Origin: Lysinibacillus agricola
GTDB lineage: Bacteria > Bacillota > Bacilli > Bacillales_A > Planococcaceae
Length of the DNA: 64,000 bases
Direction: 5' to 3'
Assembly: GCF_016638705.1 (NCBI RefSeq)
Contig: NZ_CP067341.1
Span: 2,483,501-2,547,500 of the forward strand
Made by a program: the position numbers and the translations under genes. The stretch's first letter is position 1, and each line of letters starts with the position of its first letter. The notes under the pieces were generated by a model. It ran no database searches, was not told where the DNA came from, and saw only the letters and a program-made list of their open reading frames with translations. Below, piece by piece: positions 8,374 to 16,600 of this stretch.

Positions 8374-8778
8374 TTATATTCCTTTATTATCACGGATTTC
8401 TATAATGGTTCCTTCAGGCGCTTTTAACTTACAGAGATGGCCATTTTCAACTTTATAAATAATTTCATCCTTTTTGCAAATAAAATTAACATTCATATCC
8501 TTTAATCGTTCTACCTCTTGGCTAAGATTGTCAACCCATAAACAGAAATGTACAATCCCCTGAGCATTTGAATTGCATGCATCAAGTTCTTTATTAAATT
8601 TCTCGGTTTGGAGTTCAATATAAAATGCTCCGAGTTTTAACCAAGTATTAAAATGTCTTTCGTGGAAGTTTGTTGACTCTTGTACTAGTTCAAATCCCAA
8701 TACTTCCGTGTAAAAATTTAAAGATTCAGCATATGTATTAGTTTGTATACATATGTGATGCACATACTTTTCAGCCAT
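8374..8778 (-). CDS. VOC (glyoxalase/bleomycin resistance) superfamily protein
   Basis: The start is set at the ATG at 8776-8778 (MAEKYVHHICIQT) because AAAAGGAG lies 9 bases upstream. The 134-residue product has two beta-alpha-beta-beta-beta modules: VHHICIQTNTYAESLNFYTE with VLGFELV, and GIVHFCLWVDNLSQEVERLK ending PEGTIIEIRD. VOC metal ligand positions appear as H7 or H8, E65 and a Glu near the C terminus. Substrate unknown. Confidence 0.75.
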   Translation of the reverse strand: MAEKYVHHICIQTNTYAESLNFYTEVLGFELVQESTNFHERHFNTWLKLGAFYIELQTEKFNKELDACNSNAQGIVHFCLWVDNLSQEVERLKDMNVNFICKKDEIIYKVENGHLCKLKAPEGTIIEIRDNKGI

Positions 8779-8999
8779 AAACTTATTTCTCCTTTTATTC
8801 AAAGTACTTTATAAATATAGTTGTGGAATAATGAAAAGTCACTCATAAATTGTAATGATACACTCCGCATTGTTAAATAATTACTTTAAAGTGATATCAG
8901 AATAGCTTATTACCGAGGAAATAGTGTAAGATTTAGCATCTATTCTTATAAGTATAAATTACGCCAAAATGGATAATTTATATATCGGAGGTGATAATT

Positions 9000-9173
9000 A
9001 TGACAAAAGAAAAACGAAATAAAAGTGAAGTAGATCAAGTAGAATTTGGGTCAGATTTAAGCCCTGATGATTTAGATGTGCGTGAAGAAAATGATCTTAC
9101 AAAAGAACAAATGGACAATTCAATTAAAGAAAAACAACACAACGAAAACACTTCCTCAAGACGTAATAAATAA
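9000..9173 (+). CDS. Small acidic, disordered protein
   Basis: ATG 9000 is chosen because GGAGGTGA ends 6 bases upstream. The 57-residue product is almost purely hydrophilic (MTKEKRNKSEVDQ, then SPDDLDVREENDL), with no hydrophobic core, as in many small Bacillaceae stress- or spore-related proteins. Function unknown. Confidence 0.55.
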   Translation: MTKEKRNKSEVDQVEFGSDLSPDDLDVREENDLTKEQMDNSIKEKQHNENTSSRRNK

Positions 9174-9197
9174 TAAGAGAAGAAGCATAAAATTTTC

Positions 9198-9221
9198 TAC
9201 CACAATCTCCGGGTTGTGGTA
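9198..9221 (+). terminator. Hairpin after the small acidic gene
   Basis: TACCACAA pairs with TTGTGGTA around an 8-base loop; followed by AATTT. Weak T-run. Confidence 0.45.
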
Positions 9222-9266
9222 ATTTAAATTGGGAAAACTATAAATAATTCCGCAATAAAAGAGAAA

Positions 9267-9290
9267 AACGAACACCTCAAAATGTTCGTT
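9267..9290 (-). terminator. Terminator of the AhpD-like gene
   Basis: AACGAACA (9267-9274) pairs with TGTTCGTT (9283-9290); on the minus strand it is followed by TTTTTCTCTTTT. Confidence 0.6.
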
Positions 9291-9302
9291 TATAAGTAAT
9301 TA

Positions 9303-9743
9303 CTATTCAGTCACTGTATTTCCCATTGCAATCGAAATCCTATTCCAGCTGTTAATTTGATTGATGATTAGTACAAGGTCAACATATTGTTTCTCGTCAT
9401 AGTGTTCACGTACTCTTTTATAGAGATCTTCAGGAACTCTTTTAGTAGGAATTAGCGTAATATGTTCGCTTAGTTCTAGAGCAACTTTCTCTTCTGGTGT
9501 ATAAAAAGAGCATTCATTCCAAGCATTTAAACAATAAATACGCTGCTCAGTTTCACCCATCTTACGAGCATCAGCTGTATGCAAATTTATACAGTAGGCG
9601 CACCCATTAATTTGAGAAACTCTAATTTTAATAAGCTCCCTAATCGTTCGATGAATTGTCGACGTCTTCGTGTATTTCTCCATATCCATCATAATTTTCA
9701 TTCCATCAGGTGCAACATCGTAGTAAGCAACTCTTTGACTCAT
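9303..9743 (-). CDS. Carboxymuconolactone decarboxylase (AhpD-like) family protein
   Basis: The product (146 residues) has the CMD helix pair with the redox motif C48-A-Y-C51-x3-H55 (ISQINGCAYCINLH type), typical of AhpD-like peroxidase-associated proteins. The C-terminal half carries DLVLIINQINSWNRISIA, which is standard for the family. AAAGGAG precedes the ATG. The physiological partner is not visible; a role in peroxide or aldehyde defence is only a family-level guess. Confidence 0.8.
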   Translation of the reverse strand: MSQRVAYYDVAPDGMKIMMDMEKYTKTSTIHRTIRELIKIRVSQINGCAYCINLHTADARKMGETEQRIYCLNAWNECSFYTPEEKVALELSEHITLIPTKRVPEDLYKRVREHYDEKQYVDLVLIINQINSWNRISIAMGNTVTE

Positions 9744-9966
9744 AAAGACAAAACTCCTTTTTATTTAAGATAAAATCAATTATAATAGAAAGCGAACATA
9801 CGTTCAAATATTTGACTTAATTGCTTCAAGTGTTAGGAGAATTTTCTTTATAAAATGACACGTCGAGTAGTTAGTTGTAGTTAATATTTAAATATGTAAA
9901 ACTATAGATAAAGAATGGGGAGGGGTAAAATAAGTAGCGAAATAAAAATGAGAAAGGACAAATCGA

Positions 9967-10614
9967 ATGACTACAAAATTTAAAATTGAACTCCCGCTTA
10001 TTCCAAATGATTTGGTTAAAGGAACTTTTGAAGATGTTTTTTATGATGAGGAACCTTATTTATCAAATCAACTAATTTCAAATACAAGTAGAGAAAATGA
10101 TAGTATTGAACGTTTGATTTTATCTAAAGTTATGTTTCAGAAAGTATCTTTGATTAACTCGAACTTTAACAAGATTGATATGACCGATGTAATCTTTGAA
10201 AACTGTGACTTATCTAACTCAAAATTTAACGAGGGAATTATACATCGAGTTACATTTAAAAACTGTAAACTAGTAGGTGTTGATTTTTCAGAGGCCAATT
10301 TAGGAAACGTTTCTTTTGAAGATTGTGTGATGAATTTATGTAACTTTGGAGAAACAAGATTAAAACAGGTTTGTTTTGAACAGTCGTCATTACGTAGTAC
10401 AAGCTATTACGACTGCCAATTTAAGAAAATGAAATTTGAAAAATGTAACATTGATGAAGTTGATTTTAGCGATACGCCTCTAAATAATGTAGATATAAGC
10501 ACATGTACATTTGAACGATTAAATGTAACATTAAAAAATTTAAGCGGTTGTGTGATTTCCAGTGAACAAGCAATTGGCTTTGCTGAATTACTAGGTTTAA
10601 AAGTTAAACGATAA
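9967..10614 (+). CDS. Pentapeptide repeat protein
   Basis: From about residue 45 to 180 the protein repeats the A(D/N)LxF-type pattern on a five-residue period, for example LINSNFNKIDMTDVIFENCD and VDFSEANLGNVSFEDCVMN, with many F and C in register. Such repeats form a right-handed quadrilateral beta-helix. Qnr-type members mimic DNA and protect gyrase, but most have unknown targets, and length (215) alone does not place this one. It is a single-gene unit closed by a family-B terminator. Confidence 0.8.
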   Translation: MTTKFKIELPLIPNDLVKGTFEDVFYDEEPYLSNQLISNTSRENDSIERLILSKVMFQKVSLINSNFNKIDMTDVIFENCDLSNSKFNEGIIHRVTFKNCKLVGVDFSEANLGNVSFEDCVMNLCNFGETRLKQVCFEQSSLRSTSYYDCQFKKMKFEKCNIDEVDFSDTPLNNVDISTCTFERLNVTLKNLSGCVISSEQAIGFAELLGLKVKR

Positions 10615-10619
10615 TACTG

Positions 10620-10657
10620 ACCGGGTCCTCAATTAAATTTGAGCCTGGTTTTTTTTG
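10620..10657 (+). terminator. Family-B terminator (copy 2)
   Basis: ACCGGG..CTCAA-TTAAA-TTTGAG..CCTGGT stem followed by eight T. The arms differ from copies 20769 and 30728 but still pair (one G-T). Confidence 0.8.
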
Positions 10658-11129
10658 TGAAATTAAACTGAGTTTGTAAAAAATCCTTTTATCGGGCAGC
10701 CCTATATTTTCTTAATCAACACGCCAGAACCTTTAATTTTCTAGTTTATATGAGTTATAAAAACAGAAGCAAAGGACAGAGTTGCAGCATCGGCCAATCG
10801 ATATATAGCAGCATTGAACGGTACATTATTTGATACTTAACTGTTTTTTCGAAAATTGTACAATTGATTGAAAAATCTGATTTTGAAATCTTCATAGTAA
10901 ATGATATGGTACTAACATAAACAAGAAAAAGTAAAGGAGAATGATGATGGAAATAAAAGATTAATAATAGAAATTGTTTTCACATAAATATTAGTATCTT
11001 TTGCTTTTACTCACCCTGTTGAAGTAACATACGAACTGATTTAACAAGAAATTGATAAATTAGCACAAAAACTTGAATTCATGTTTGAAGAAGCTGCCTC
11101 TAAATGAGGAGAGAAATTTTAAATGAAAG
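10658..11129. other. Non-coding stretch with decayed coding fragment
   Basis: The segment from about 10990 to 11107 reads VSFAFTHPVEVTYELI, a stop, then QEIDKLAQKLEFMFEEAASK to a TGA. It looks like a gene remnant with an internal stop. Nothing else is supported. Confidence 0.35.
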
Positions 11130-11234
11130 ATGATGACACAGAGTAATAGGCAATTGATTGTCTTATTTGGGAGTACTGGTGATCTGGCAACAAGGAAGTT
11201 TATTCCAACTATTTATTTTAAAAAGTTTTATTAA
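11130..11234 (+). pseudogene. zwf: Glucose-6-phosphate dehydrogenase, N-terminal stub
   Basis: The 34-codon frame from ATG 11130 carries RQLIVLFGSTGDLATRKFIP, which matches the N-terminal Rossmann motif of Zwf (GxTGDLAxRKLxPxLY). It then stops with FKKFY and TAA. The normal enzyme is close to 490 residues, so more than 90 percent is missing. The next gene is an unrelated hydrolase. This is a decayed fragment left by a deletion. Confidence 0.7.
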
Positions 11235-11281
11235 CTCTATGGTGTTTATAATAAAATCTTGATAAAAATGGGGGATTAAAT

Positions 11282-12043
11282 ATGAGTGAATTTATTGAAA
11301 ATGAAGCAGGAAAAAAATTAGATATAGGTGGCATTGAATTATACTATGAATTGTTAGGGGAGCATCACGAAGGTCCAACTTTAGTTTTCGATTCTGGGTA
11401 TGGAGCTACTTTAGAAAACTGGAATTCGATTAAAGATGAGGTGTCAAAGTTCTCAAGAATGTTCATTTATGATAGAGCAGGAATCGGGAAAAGTGAATTG
11501 GATGACAGACCTCGACATAGTAGACAAAATGTCGATAACTTACGTATATTACTTAATAAAGCAGGTGTAAAGCCTCCGTATGTATTAGTTGGTCACTCAT
11601 TAGGGGGAATAAATGTAAGATTATTTGCAAGTACGTATCCAGAGGAAGTCGCAGGAATAGTTCTCTTAGATTCATCTCATGAGGATCAAAATAAAATATT
11701 GCCTCCCTTATTTACAAAAGAAGTTCAGGAAGCGTATTATAATCAATTTACTATAGAAGGATCTCTTGATGAGATTGAAGAAAGTTTTGAGCAAGTTCGT
11801 ACTTCTAAATCTTTTGGAAATACCCCATTGATTGTCGTGACAGGAGGTTTGCAGCCTTTTCATACAAAGGAATCAATGGCTGCTTGGATGAGACTTCAGG
11901 AAGAGCTTGCAAACTTGTCAACTAATAATCAACATATTATCGTTGAAGATGCTGGACATGTGATACATTTTGATAAACCAGACGTTGTTATTGGTATATT
12001 AAGAGATATTTTAAGTATTGTAGTAAAGAATGAAAATAGATAA
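11282..12043 (+). CDS. Alpha/beta hydrolase
   Basis: The product (253 residues) has a typical hydrolase fold: LVFDSGYGATLENWNSI near residue 34, YDRAGIGKSE at 63, nucleophile elbow G-H-S106-L-G-G, VLLDSS after strand 6 and the catalytic His in DAGHVIHFDKP near residue 228. Family members hydrolyse esters, lactones or haloalkanes; the substrate cannot be told here. GGGGGATTAA precedes the ATG. It seems to be a single-gene unit. Confidence 0.8.
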   Translation: MSEFIENEAGKKLDIGGIELYYELLGEHHEGPTLVFDSGYGATLENWNSIKDEVSKFSRMFIYDRAGIGKSELDDRPRHSRQNVDNLRILLNKAGVKPPYVLVGHSLGGINVRLFASTYPEEVAGIVLLDSSHEDQNKILPPLFTKEVQEAYYNQFTIEGSLDEIEESFEQVRTSKSFGNTPLIVVTGGLQPFHTKESMAAWMRLQEELANLSTNNQHIIVEDAGHVIHFDKPDVVIGILRDILSIVVKNENR

Positions 12044-12392
12044 TGCTTTTCATTGTGCCCCCCTGCATCTGGAATGGCGATTTTACAGGTTAATAATAGC
12101 AAATAGTGGGTAGGAAGTTATAGAATCTGAAAGTAATGTTATTGATAAAAAAGATACTTTTAACATAAAAATAACATTTTCTACTGATGAGATTGGCATT
12201 TTTAAAAACCCTAATTAAAAATGGTTTCACAATGATAATTCATAGAAATGTCGTGTAGTAAGGTACATTACGATTTTGCAATAGCGTAGGAAATAAAAAT
12301 AAGACCAAGATATTCAATCTTGGTCTATGTTCGTTCTTCCAATGTTTTGAGATAAATGTTTTAAAAATTGACTTGGAAATTATTTCTGAATA
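12044..12392. other. Intergenic stretch without a gene
   Basis: Between converging genes. Only the hairpin at 12302-12326 is notable. Confidence 0.5.
12302..12326 (-). terminator. Terminator for the SDR gene
   Basis: AGACCAAGAT (12302-12311) pairs with ATCTTGGTCT (12317-12326); on the minus strand TATTTTTATTT follows. Confidence 0.65.
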
Positions 12393-13151
12393 TTAGTGAG
12401 CAACTTGTCCGCCATCAGCTACATAAACGTAGCCGTTACAGAAGCTTGCTGCGTCTGAAGAAAGGAATACAACGACTTCCGCAATTTCTTCTGGTTTAGC
12501 AGCTCGACCCATTGGAACGTTAGACACAACTTCATTCCAAACTTCAGGATTATCTTTCCACATTTGAGTCATTGGTGTTTCTGTTAAGCCTGGTGCCACA
12601 GCATTTACTCGAATACCGTCTTGAGCGTGGTCAATGGCAGCTGCTTTTGTTAAACCAGTTACGGCGTGTTTCGCTGTTACGTATGGTGCCATATTTGGAT
12701 CAGCAATGACACCAGCTACTGAAGCTGTGTTGACAATTGTACCGCCACCATTAGCAATCATGTATTCCAGTTCATGTTTCACTGCAAAGAATACGCCTTT
12801 AACGTCAACGGCCATTACTTTATCAAATGTGTCTTCTTCAATATCTACGAATTTTGTTGGTTTATTTAAAACGCCTGCATTGTTGAATGCATGATGTAAT
12901 CCACCAAATTTTTCTACAGTTTGTTTGACAAGTAATTTCAATTGCTCTGGGCTTGTTACATCTGTTTGAAAGAATACGGCTTCTCCGCCTTGTTGTTGAA
13001 TGAGCGCTACAGTTTCTTGTGCACGGTCATCCACATCACCAATAGCAACTTTCGCACCACGACGTGCAAACGCTAGTGCTGTAGCACGACCTATACCTGT
13101 TGCTGCTCCAGTGATTAAGACAACTCGACCTTCAAAATCTTTACCATTCAT
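12393..13151 (-). CDS. SDR family oxidoreductase
   Basis: A classical short-chain dehydrogenase of 252 residues: cofactor motif TGAATGIG at 14-21, D39 after strand 2 (NAD preference), NNAG at 90-93, and catalytic S144, Y157 and K161 (YVTAK). The C terminus with YVYVADGGQVAH is normal for the family. The gene faces away from a LysR regulator, with 130 bases between the starts, a usual arrangement for a LysR target. GGGGAGG precedes the ATG. Substrate unknown. Confidence 0.85.
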   Translation of the reverse strand: MNGKDFEGRVVLITGAATGIGRATALAFARRGAKVAIGDVDDRAQETVALIQQQGGEAVFFQTDVTSPEQLKLLVKQTVEKFGGLHHAFNNAGVLNKPTKFVDIEEDTFDKVMAVDVKGVFFAVKHELEYMIANGGGTIVNTASVAGVIADPNMAPYVTAKHAVTGLTKAAAIDHAQDGIRVNAVAPGLTETPMTQMWKDNPEVWNEVVSNVPMGRAAKPEEIAEVVVFLSSDAASFCNGYVYVADGGQVAH

Positions 13152-13281
13152 ATTATTGCCTCCCCATATTTGTCAGTCTTCTTTACATGTGTAGTATAGC
13201 TTTCTTAAAAAAACGAATTCAATATTTTTGAATGCATTAACTTATTCCTTTATAGTAATAAGCATAAGAAGGTGAGTAATA

Positions 13282-14168
13282 ATGCAAATAACACAATTAG
13301 AATATTTCATAGTAGTAGCGCGCTTGGAACATATGTCGCAGGCCGCATTGGAATTAGAGGTTTCGCAATCTTCATTAAGTAAAACGATAGCCCGTTTAGA
13401 GGATGATATAGGAGTACCACTCTTTGATCGAAAAGGGAAATCTATTCGTTTGAATGAATATGGACGAATTTTTTATGAAAAGGTGGGAAAGGCTTTAGAT
13501 GATTTACAAGAGGCGAAAACAGAAATTCAAGAACTGGCTAATATTAGAGAAGATAGTGTAGCGATTAATGTAATGAATTCAAAACTATTGCCAAAATTAT
13601 TTTATGATTTTTATAAAAAGCGCCCGAATGTTAAAATCCGACAGTATTTATTACCAGATAAATTAGCGCTCCAAAAATTAATTTGTGGTGAAATTGACTT
13701 AATGATTGTCATCAATCCTATAAAAGACGAAAGAATAGAGTGGGTTCCGTTATTTACAGAAGAAGTCTTTTTAGTAGTCCCGAAAAATCATCCGTTAGCT
13801 GCTAAAGAAAGTATTTCATTGATTGAGACAAAGGATGAAATGTTTATTTTGTCAGAAACAGGGCAAAATTTCCAAAAGTGACAGAAAATCAATTATTTGA
13901 AAGTGCAGGTTTTAAGCCGAATATTGCTTTTGAAGGTGAAGATTTATCGATTATTTTACAACTGGTGAACGAAGGAAAGGGCATCTCTTTTATTTTCAAA
14001 TATTCATTTTTAGATCAGTATTTAGACAATGTAAAGATATTAAAAATTTCAAATCCTGATTGCTTTCAAACGGTAGGAATTGCTTGGAATAAAAAGAGAA
14101 AAAGTTCATTTGTCGTAAACAGTTTTCGTGATTTTGCTATTTCATTTTTAAAGGATAGTACAGAATAA
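13282..14168 (+). pseudogene. LysR family regulator, frameshifted
   Basis: The first frame (13282-13881) has the LysR winged helix (MQITQLEYFIVVARLEHMSQ, QSSLSKTIARLEDDIG) and most of the effector domain. It stops at TGA 13879. The next frame continues at once with VTENQLFESAGFKPNIAFEG and runs to the normal C terminus. Adding one A in the AAAA run near 13873-13876 restores the full protein of about 295 residues. It is divergent from the SDR gene, which it probably controlled. This is either a true single-base deletion or a homopolymer sequencing error. Confidence 0.8.
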
Positions 14169-14195
14169 TGCTATACAACGAAAGAAGCCTTGCAA

Positions 14196-14236
14196 AAAAG
14201 CATGAATGTTTACAGAATTTAGATGTTCATGCTTTT
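14196..14236 (+). terminator. Terminator after the LysR gene
   Basis: AAAAGCATGAA at 14197-14207 pairs with TTCATGCTTTT at 14226-14236, with a run of T in the second arm. Confidence 0.65.
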
Positions 14237-14392
14237 AATTCATTGTAGGGATCTCTATTTAATTTTGTAATGGAATTCTACGTTGCTTAAGAAGATAAAG
14301 CTTTTTTGATAATTTTAACATCTGTCTCAAGGCGATCTACTACATGAAGCGGAGCTAATGGCAGGGTTGTTTATTTTTTGGAGGAAACGATT

Positions 14393-14421
14393 AAAAAGGG
14401 TCACTTACAGTCTAGTGACCC
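14393..14421 (-). terminator. Terminator of the zinc-ribbon gene
   Basis: GGGTCACT (14398-14405) pairs with AGTGACCC (14414-14421); on the minus strand TTTTTAA follows. Confidence 0.7.
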
Positions 14422-14430
14422 TGAACAAAA

Positions 14431-14631
14431 CTAGATGGATTTAGTGAACTTATGGGGTTTTTCAGCTTTAATTGAAGCTACTTCTCCACAATTTTGACAC
14501 AGAGTAAAAATAAGTGCAGAACCATTAGAAAAAACTTTGTCAACTGGTTTTAAAGCGGCATAACCATCGAGTTTACCCTCAGAAAATGAATCATTACCAC
14601 AAGCCTTACAAATTAATTTATTGTTTTCCAT
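14431..14631 (-). CDS. Small zinc-ribbon protein
   Basis: The 66-residue product has two CxxC knuckles, CKACGND (residues 8-11) and CQNCGEV (45-48), the layout of a zinc ribbon. A Gly-Leu/Tyr-rich middle (DGYAALKPVDKVFSNGSALI) separates them. GGGGTGAT precedes the ATG. Such stand-alone ribbons are common in Bacillaceae; role unknown. Confidence 0.7.
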   Translation of the reverse strand: MENNKLICKACGNDSFSEGKLDGYAALKPVDKVFSNGSALIFTLCQNCGEVASIKAEKPHKFTKSI

Positions 14632-14833
14632 AATATCACCCCGATATGTAATATATGTAAATTATAACATAAAAAACGACGATGTGTTATAGACGCTACA
14701 GCTAGTTTACAAAAATGGCCACTCGTTAAAGAGTAGCCTTCTTTTATGATATCCCTAGTAACTTTTTTATTAAAAAAGTATATTCTCTTTTCTTAGTACT
14801 GTACCAGAAATTAACCAAAGTAAATGATCTTCA

Positions 14834-15451
14834 TTAAATTTTGTTCCAGATGACCATAAATTGCGCTGCTTCAGATTCAAGCGCAATTAGATGATCATCA
14901 GTAGAGGGTTCATCTGAAATTAATCGTCCTTTTTGGACATTTAAAATTGCAGGTTTTATATCAGGAGAATGCTCAATGGTGAAATCAGATTGATTTAATA
15001 GTGTCAAAGATGAGCGGCATTTATTTTTATCAATTCGTTCGTCCTTGCCTTTAAAATATAACTTGATTAAGTGTGGAACTCCATCAATCTTTAATCCAAG
15101 TTCTGGTGATGAACGTACAGTTAAATAGTCGCTATTCCAATTGGATTTGCCTGGGTCAAACCATTCAATTTCTTTATTTTTAATAAATTTTAAATGTGCT
15201 TTGACTGCCTCAAGGTAATTTCTTTGTTTAGCTTCAGAAACCTTGTTAGCAAGAGCAAGCAGGTAATCGTTACTAAATTCTTTCTCATGAAATTTTCGAA
15301 TACCATCTCGTAAAGGTTTCCAGTAATCAAAAGCAGGGTTGTATTCATCTTGATATTTTATTTGTCTTACCATTGAGGTTTTACCAGTAACGCCTTTGAA
15401 AGTAAAGTCTGTAAATTGTGTAAGACCGATAGATACTTTTTTTGAAGACAT
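14834..15451 (-). CDS. Hypothetical 205-aa protein
   Basis: Start ATG with AAAGGAG 10 bases upstream. The product is soluble, with mixed alpha/beta content and no signal peptide or membrane helix. Distinctive segments are EIEWFDPGKSNWNSDYLTVR and LTLLNQSDFTIEHSPDIKPA. I do not recognise the family. It is an isolated single gene between decayed sequence and the zinc-ribbon gene. Confidence 0.6.
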   Translation of the reverse strand: MSSKKVSIGLTQFTDFTFKGVTGKTSMVRQIKYQDEYNPAFDYWKPLRDGIRKFHEKEFSNDYLLALANKVSEAKQRNYLEAVKAHLKFIKNKEIEWFDPGKSNWNSDYLTVRSSPELGLKIDGVPHLIKLYFKGKDERIDKNKCRSSLTLLNQSDFTIEHSPDIKPAILNVQKGRLISDEPSTDDHLIALESEAAQFMVIWNKI

Positions 15452-16196
15452 TCATAACAGCTCCTTTTACAAATTAACGTCTATGAAAACCACTGTATTC
15501 ACAACAAATCAATAAGCTGAAGGGTAAACATTTTATTCACCTAACTGGCAAACAATTCAAAACGATAAAATGATGAAAGCCTAAATATGCAACTGCATTA
15601 TGTCTCTAGACAGAAAAAGGAGTATGGCTATATGCTAGATCGCTAAATACGCATCGAGTAGCGGCTGCCGAGAAGTGAAATGGAGACTTTCTATGATGGA
15701 TTTCATGAAAATAATCAAGCAGCTATCGGTGCAGTAGAAGTTAAATGGATTATGGAAGATTATGATGTAGTGATTGAACGAGTATATGACATGATTCGTA
15801 GTTTAAGAAGCATGTTAGTCAGAAAATTGATGACATGGAGGTGGATGGGGTTTATTAACGGCCTGCAACAGTTTAAGTTATCGGCAATGATTGGTATAAG
15901 AGGTGGATCCAGAGGTTGGCCGAGATCAAAAATATAAAGTGATATGTGGGTTAATCATTATAGCATTGGTGTACCAATAATTATTACATGTGGGCAATAA
16001 AAAAGGGCCTAATCTTACGAGGGATTGTACAGCAAATTAGTTAAGAATAGCCTGGCAGATTCTTGAATTAAACAAAAAGCTGCCTAACAGTTACCTGTTA
16101 AACAGCACATGGATATTGTAAATATAAAACAAAAAACAGGAAAAATCAACAAATTTTTAGTTGTTTAGATTGCTTTTGTTAAACGAATTGCAAAGC
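15452..16196. other. Mostly non-coding, decayed sequence
   Basis: Contains the remnant at 15680-15942 and a hairpin at about 16077-16108 (GCTG, AACAG, loop, CTGTT, CAGC). No intact gene seen. Confidence 0.4.
15680..15942 (+). pseudogene. Decayed gene of phage type
   Basis: The first frame gives METFYDGFHENNQAAIGAVE and VKWIMEDYDVVIERVYDMIR. A second frame then continues it as KKHVSQKIDDMEVDGVY, with two stops, and ends IGNDWYKRWIQRLAEIKNIK. A frameshift around 15810 plus two nonsense codons explain the pattern. No family named. Confidence 0.4.
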
Positions 16197-16352
16197 CTAA
16201 CTGGAAATGAATATTCTCACCAGTAAAATGTCAGTCACTGCGTCAACAATCGTAAACAATGCATAGCAATCAACAATCTCGAGAACAATGTAACCAATAA
16301 AGTGGCGGTGTGGACGTCGAAATTTGGCGCGAATAAATGATTGAAGTTCCAT
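16197..16352 (-). CDS. Small basic/hydrophobic protein next to the TnpB element
   Basis: A 51-residue frame from ATG 16350-16352: MELQSFIRAKFRRPHRHFIG followed by a hydrophobic stretch (YIVLEIVDCYALFTIVDAVT). It begins only about 30 bases from the right end of the IS200/IS605 element, so the insertion may have replaced its promoter or removed its first part. No clear RBS. Unknown function. Confidence 0.4.
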   Translation of the reverse strand: MELQSFIRAKFRRPHRHFIGYIVLEIVDCYALFTIVDAVTDILLVRIFISS

Positions 16353-16383
16353 TTTTAGGAATGATAGAATAAGTGTTATAGAC

Positions 16384-16600
16384 TGACTACTCCCACAGCT
16401 AAAACAGTTGGGTTCTTATATACTTAATAGAAGCGTTACAAAGCTCTCCACAGATGGTGTTGCCATGTCCTGTGTACAACATCTTTGATTTATCTTCTGT
16501 TCCATAAGACTTTCTTATTTACACAACTGATGTTGTGTTGGCAATAAGTTTTAACGAAGGCAGGTAGCTCTACCTACGGAGGAATACCCCTCACTTGATT
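16384..16600 (-). ncRNA. Right end of TnpB element, likely omegaRNA scaffold
   Basis: On the minus strand, downstream of and slightly overlapping tnpB, about 200 bases of GC-richer sequence end in AAGAACCCAACTG-loop-GCTGTGGGAG. This closely resembles the terminal hairpin of TnpB guide RNAs (GAACCC...GTGGGAG). In known systems the guide is the flanking DNA just after this hairpin. The scaffold also covers the small hairpin GTAGGTAGAGCTACCTGC near the tnpB stop. Function is inferred from the element type. Confidence 0.6.

Noticed and set aside
12634..13194. Plus-strand ORFs of 64-86 codons inside the SDR gene
   Set aside because: They are complement shadows of a clear SDR coding region.
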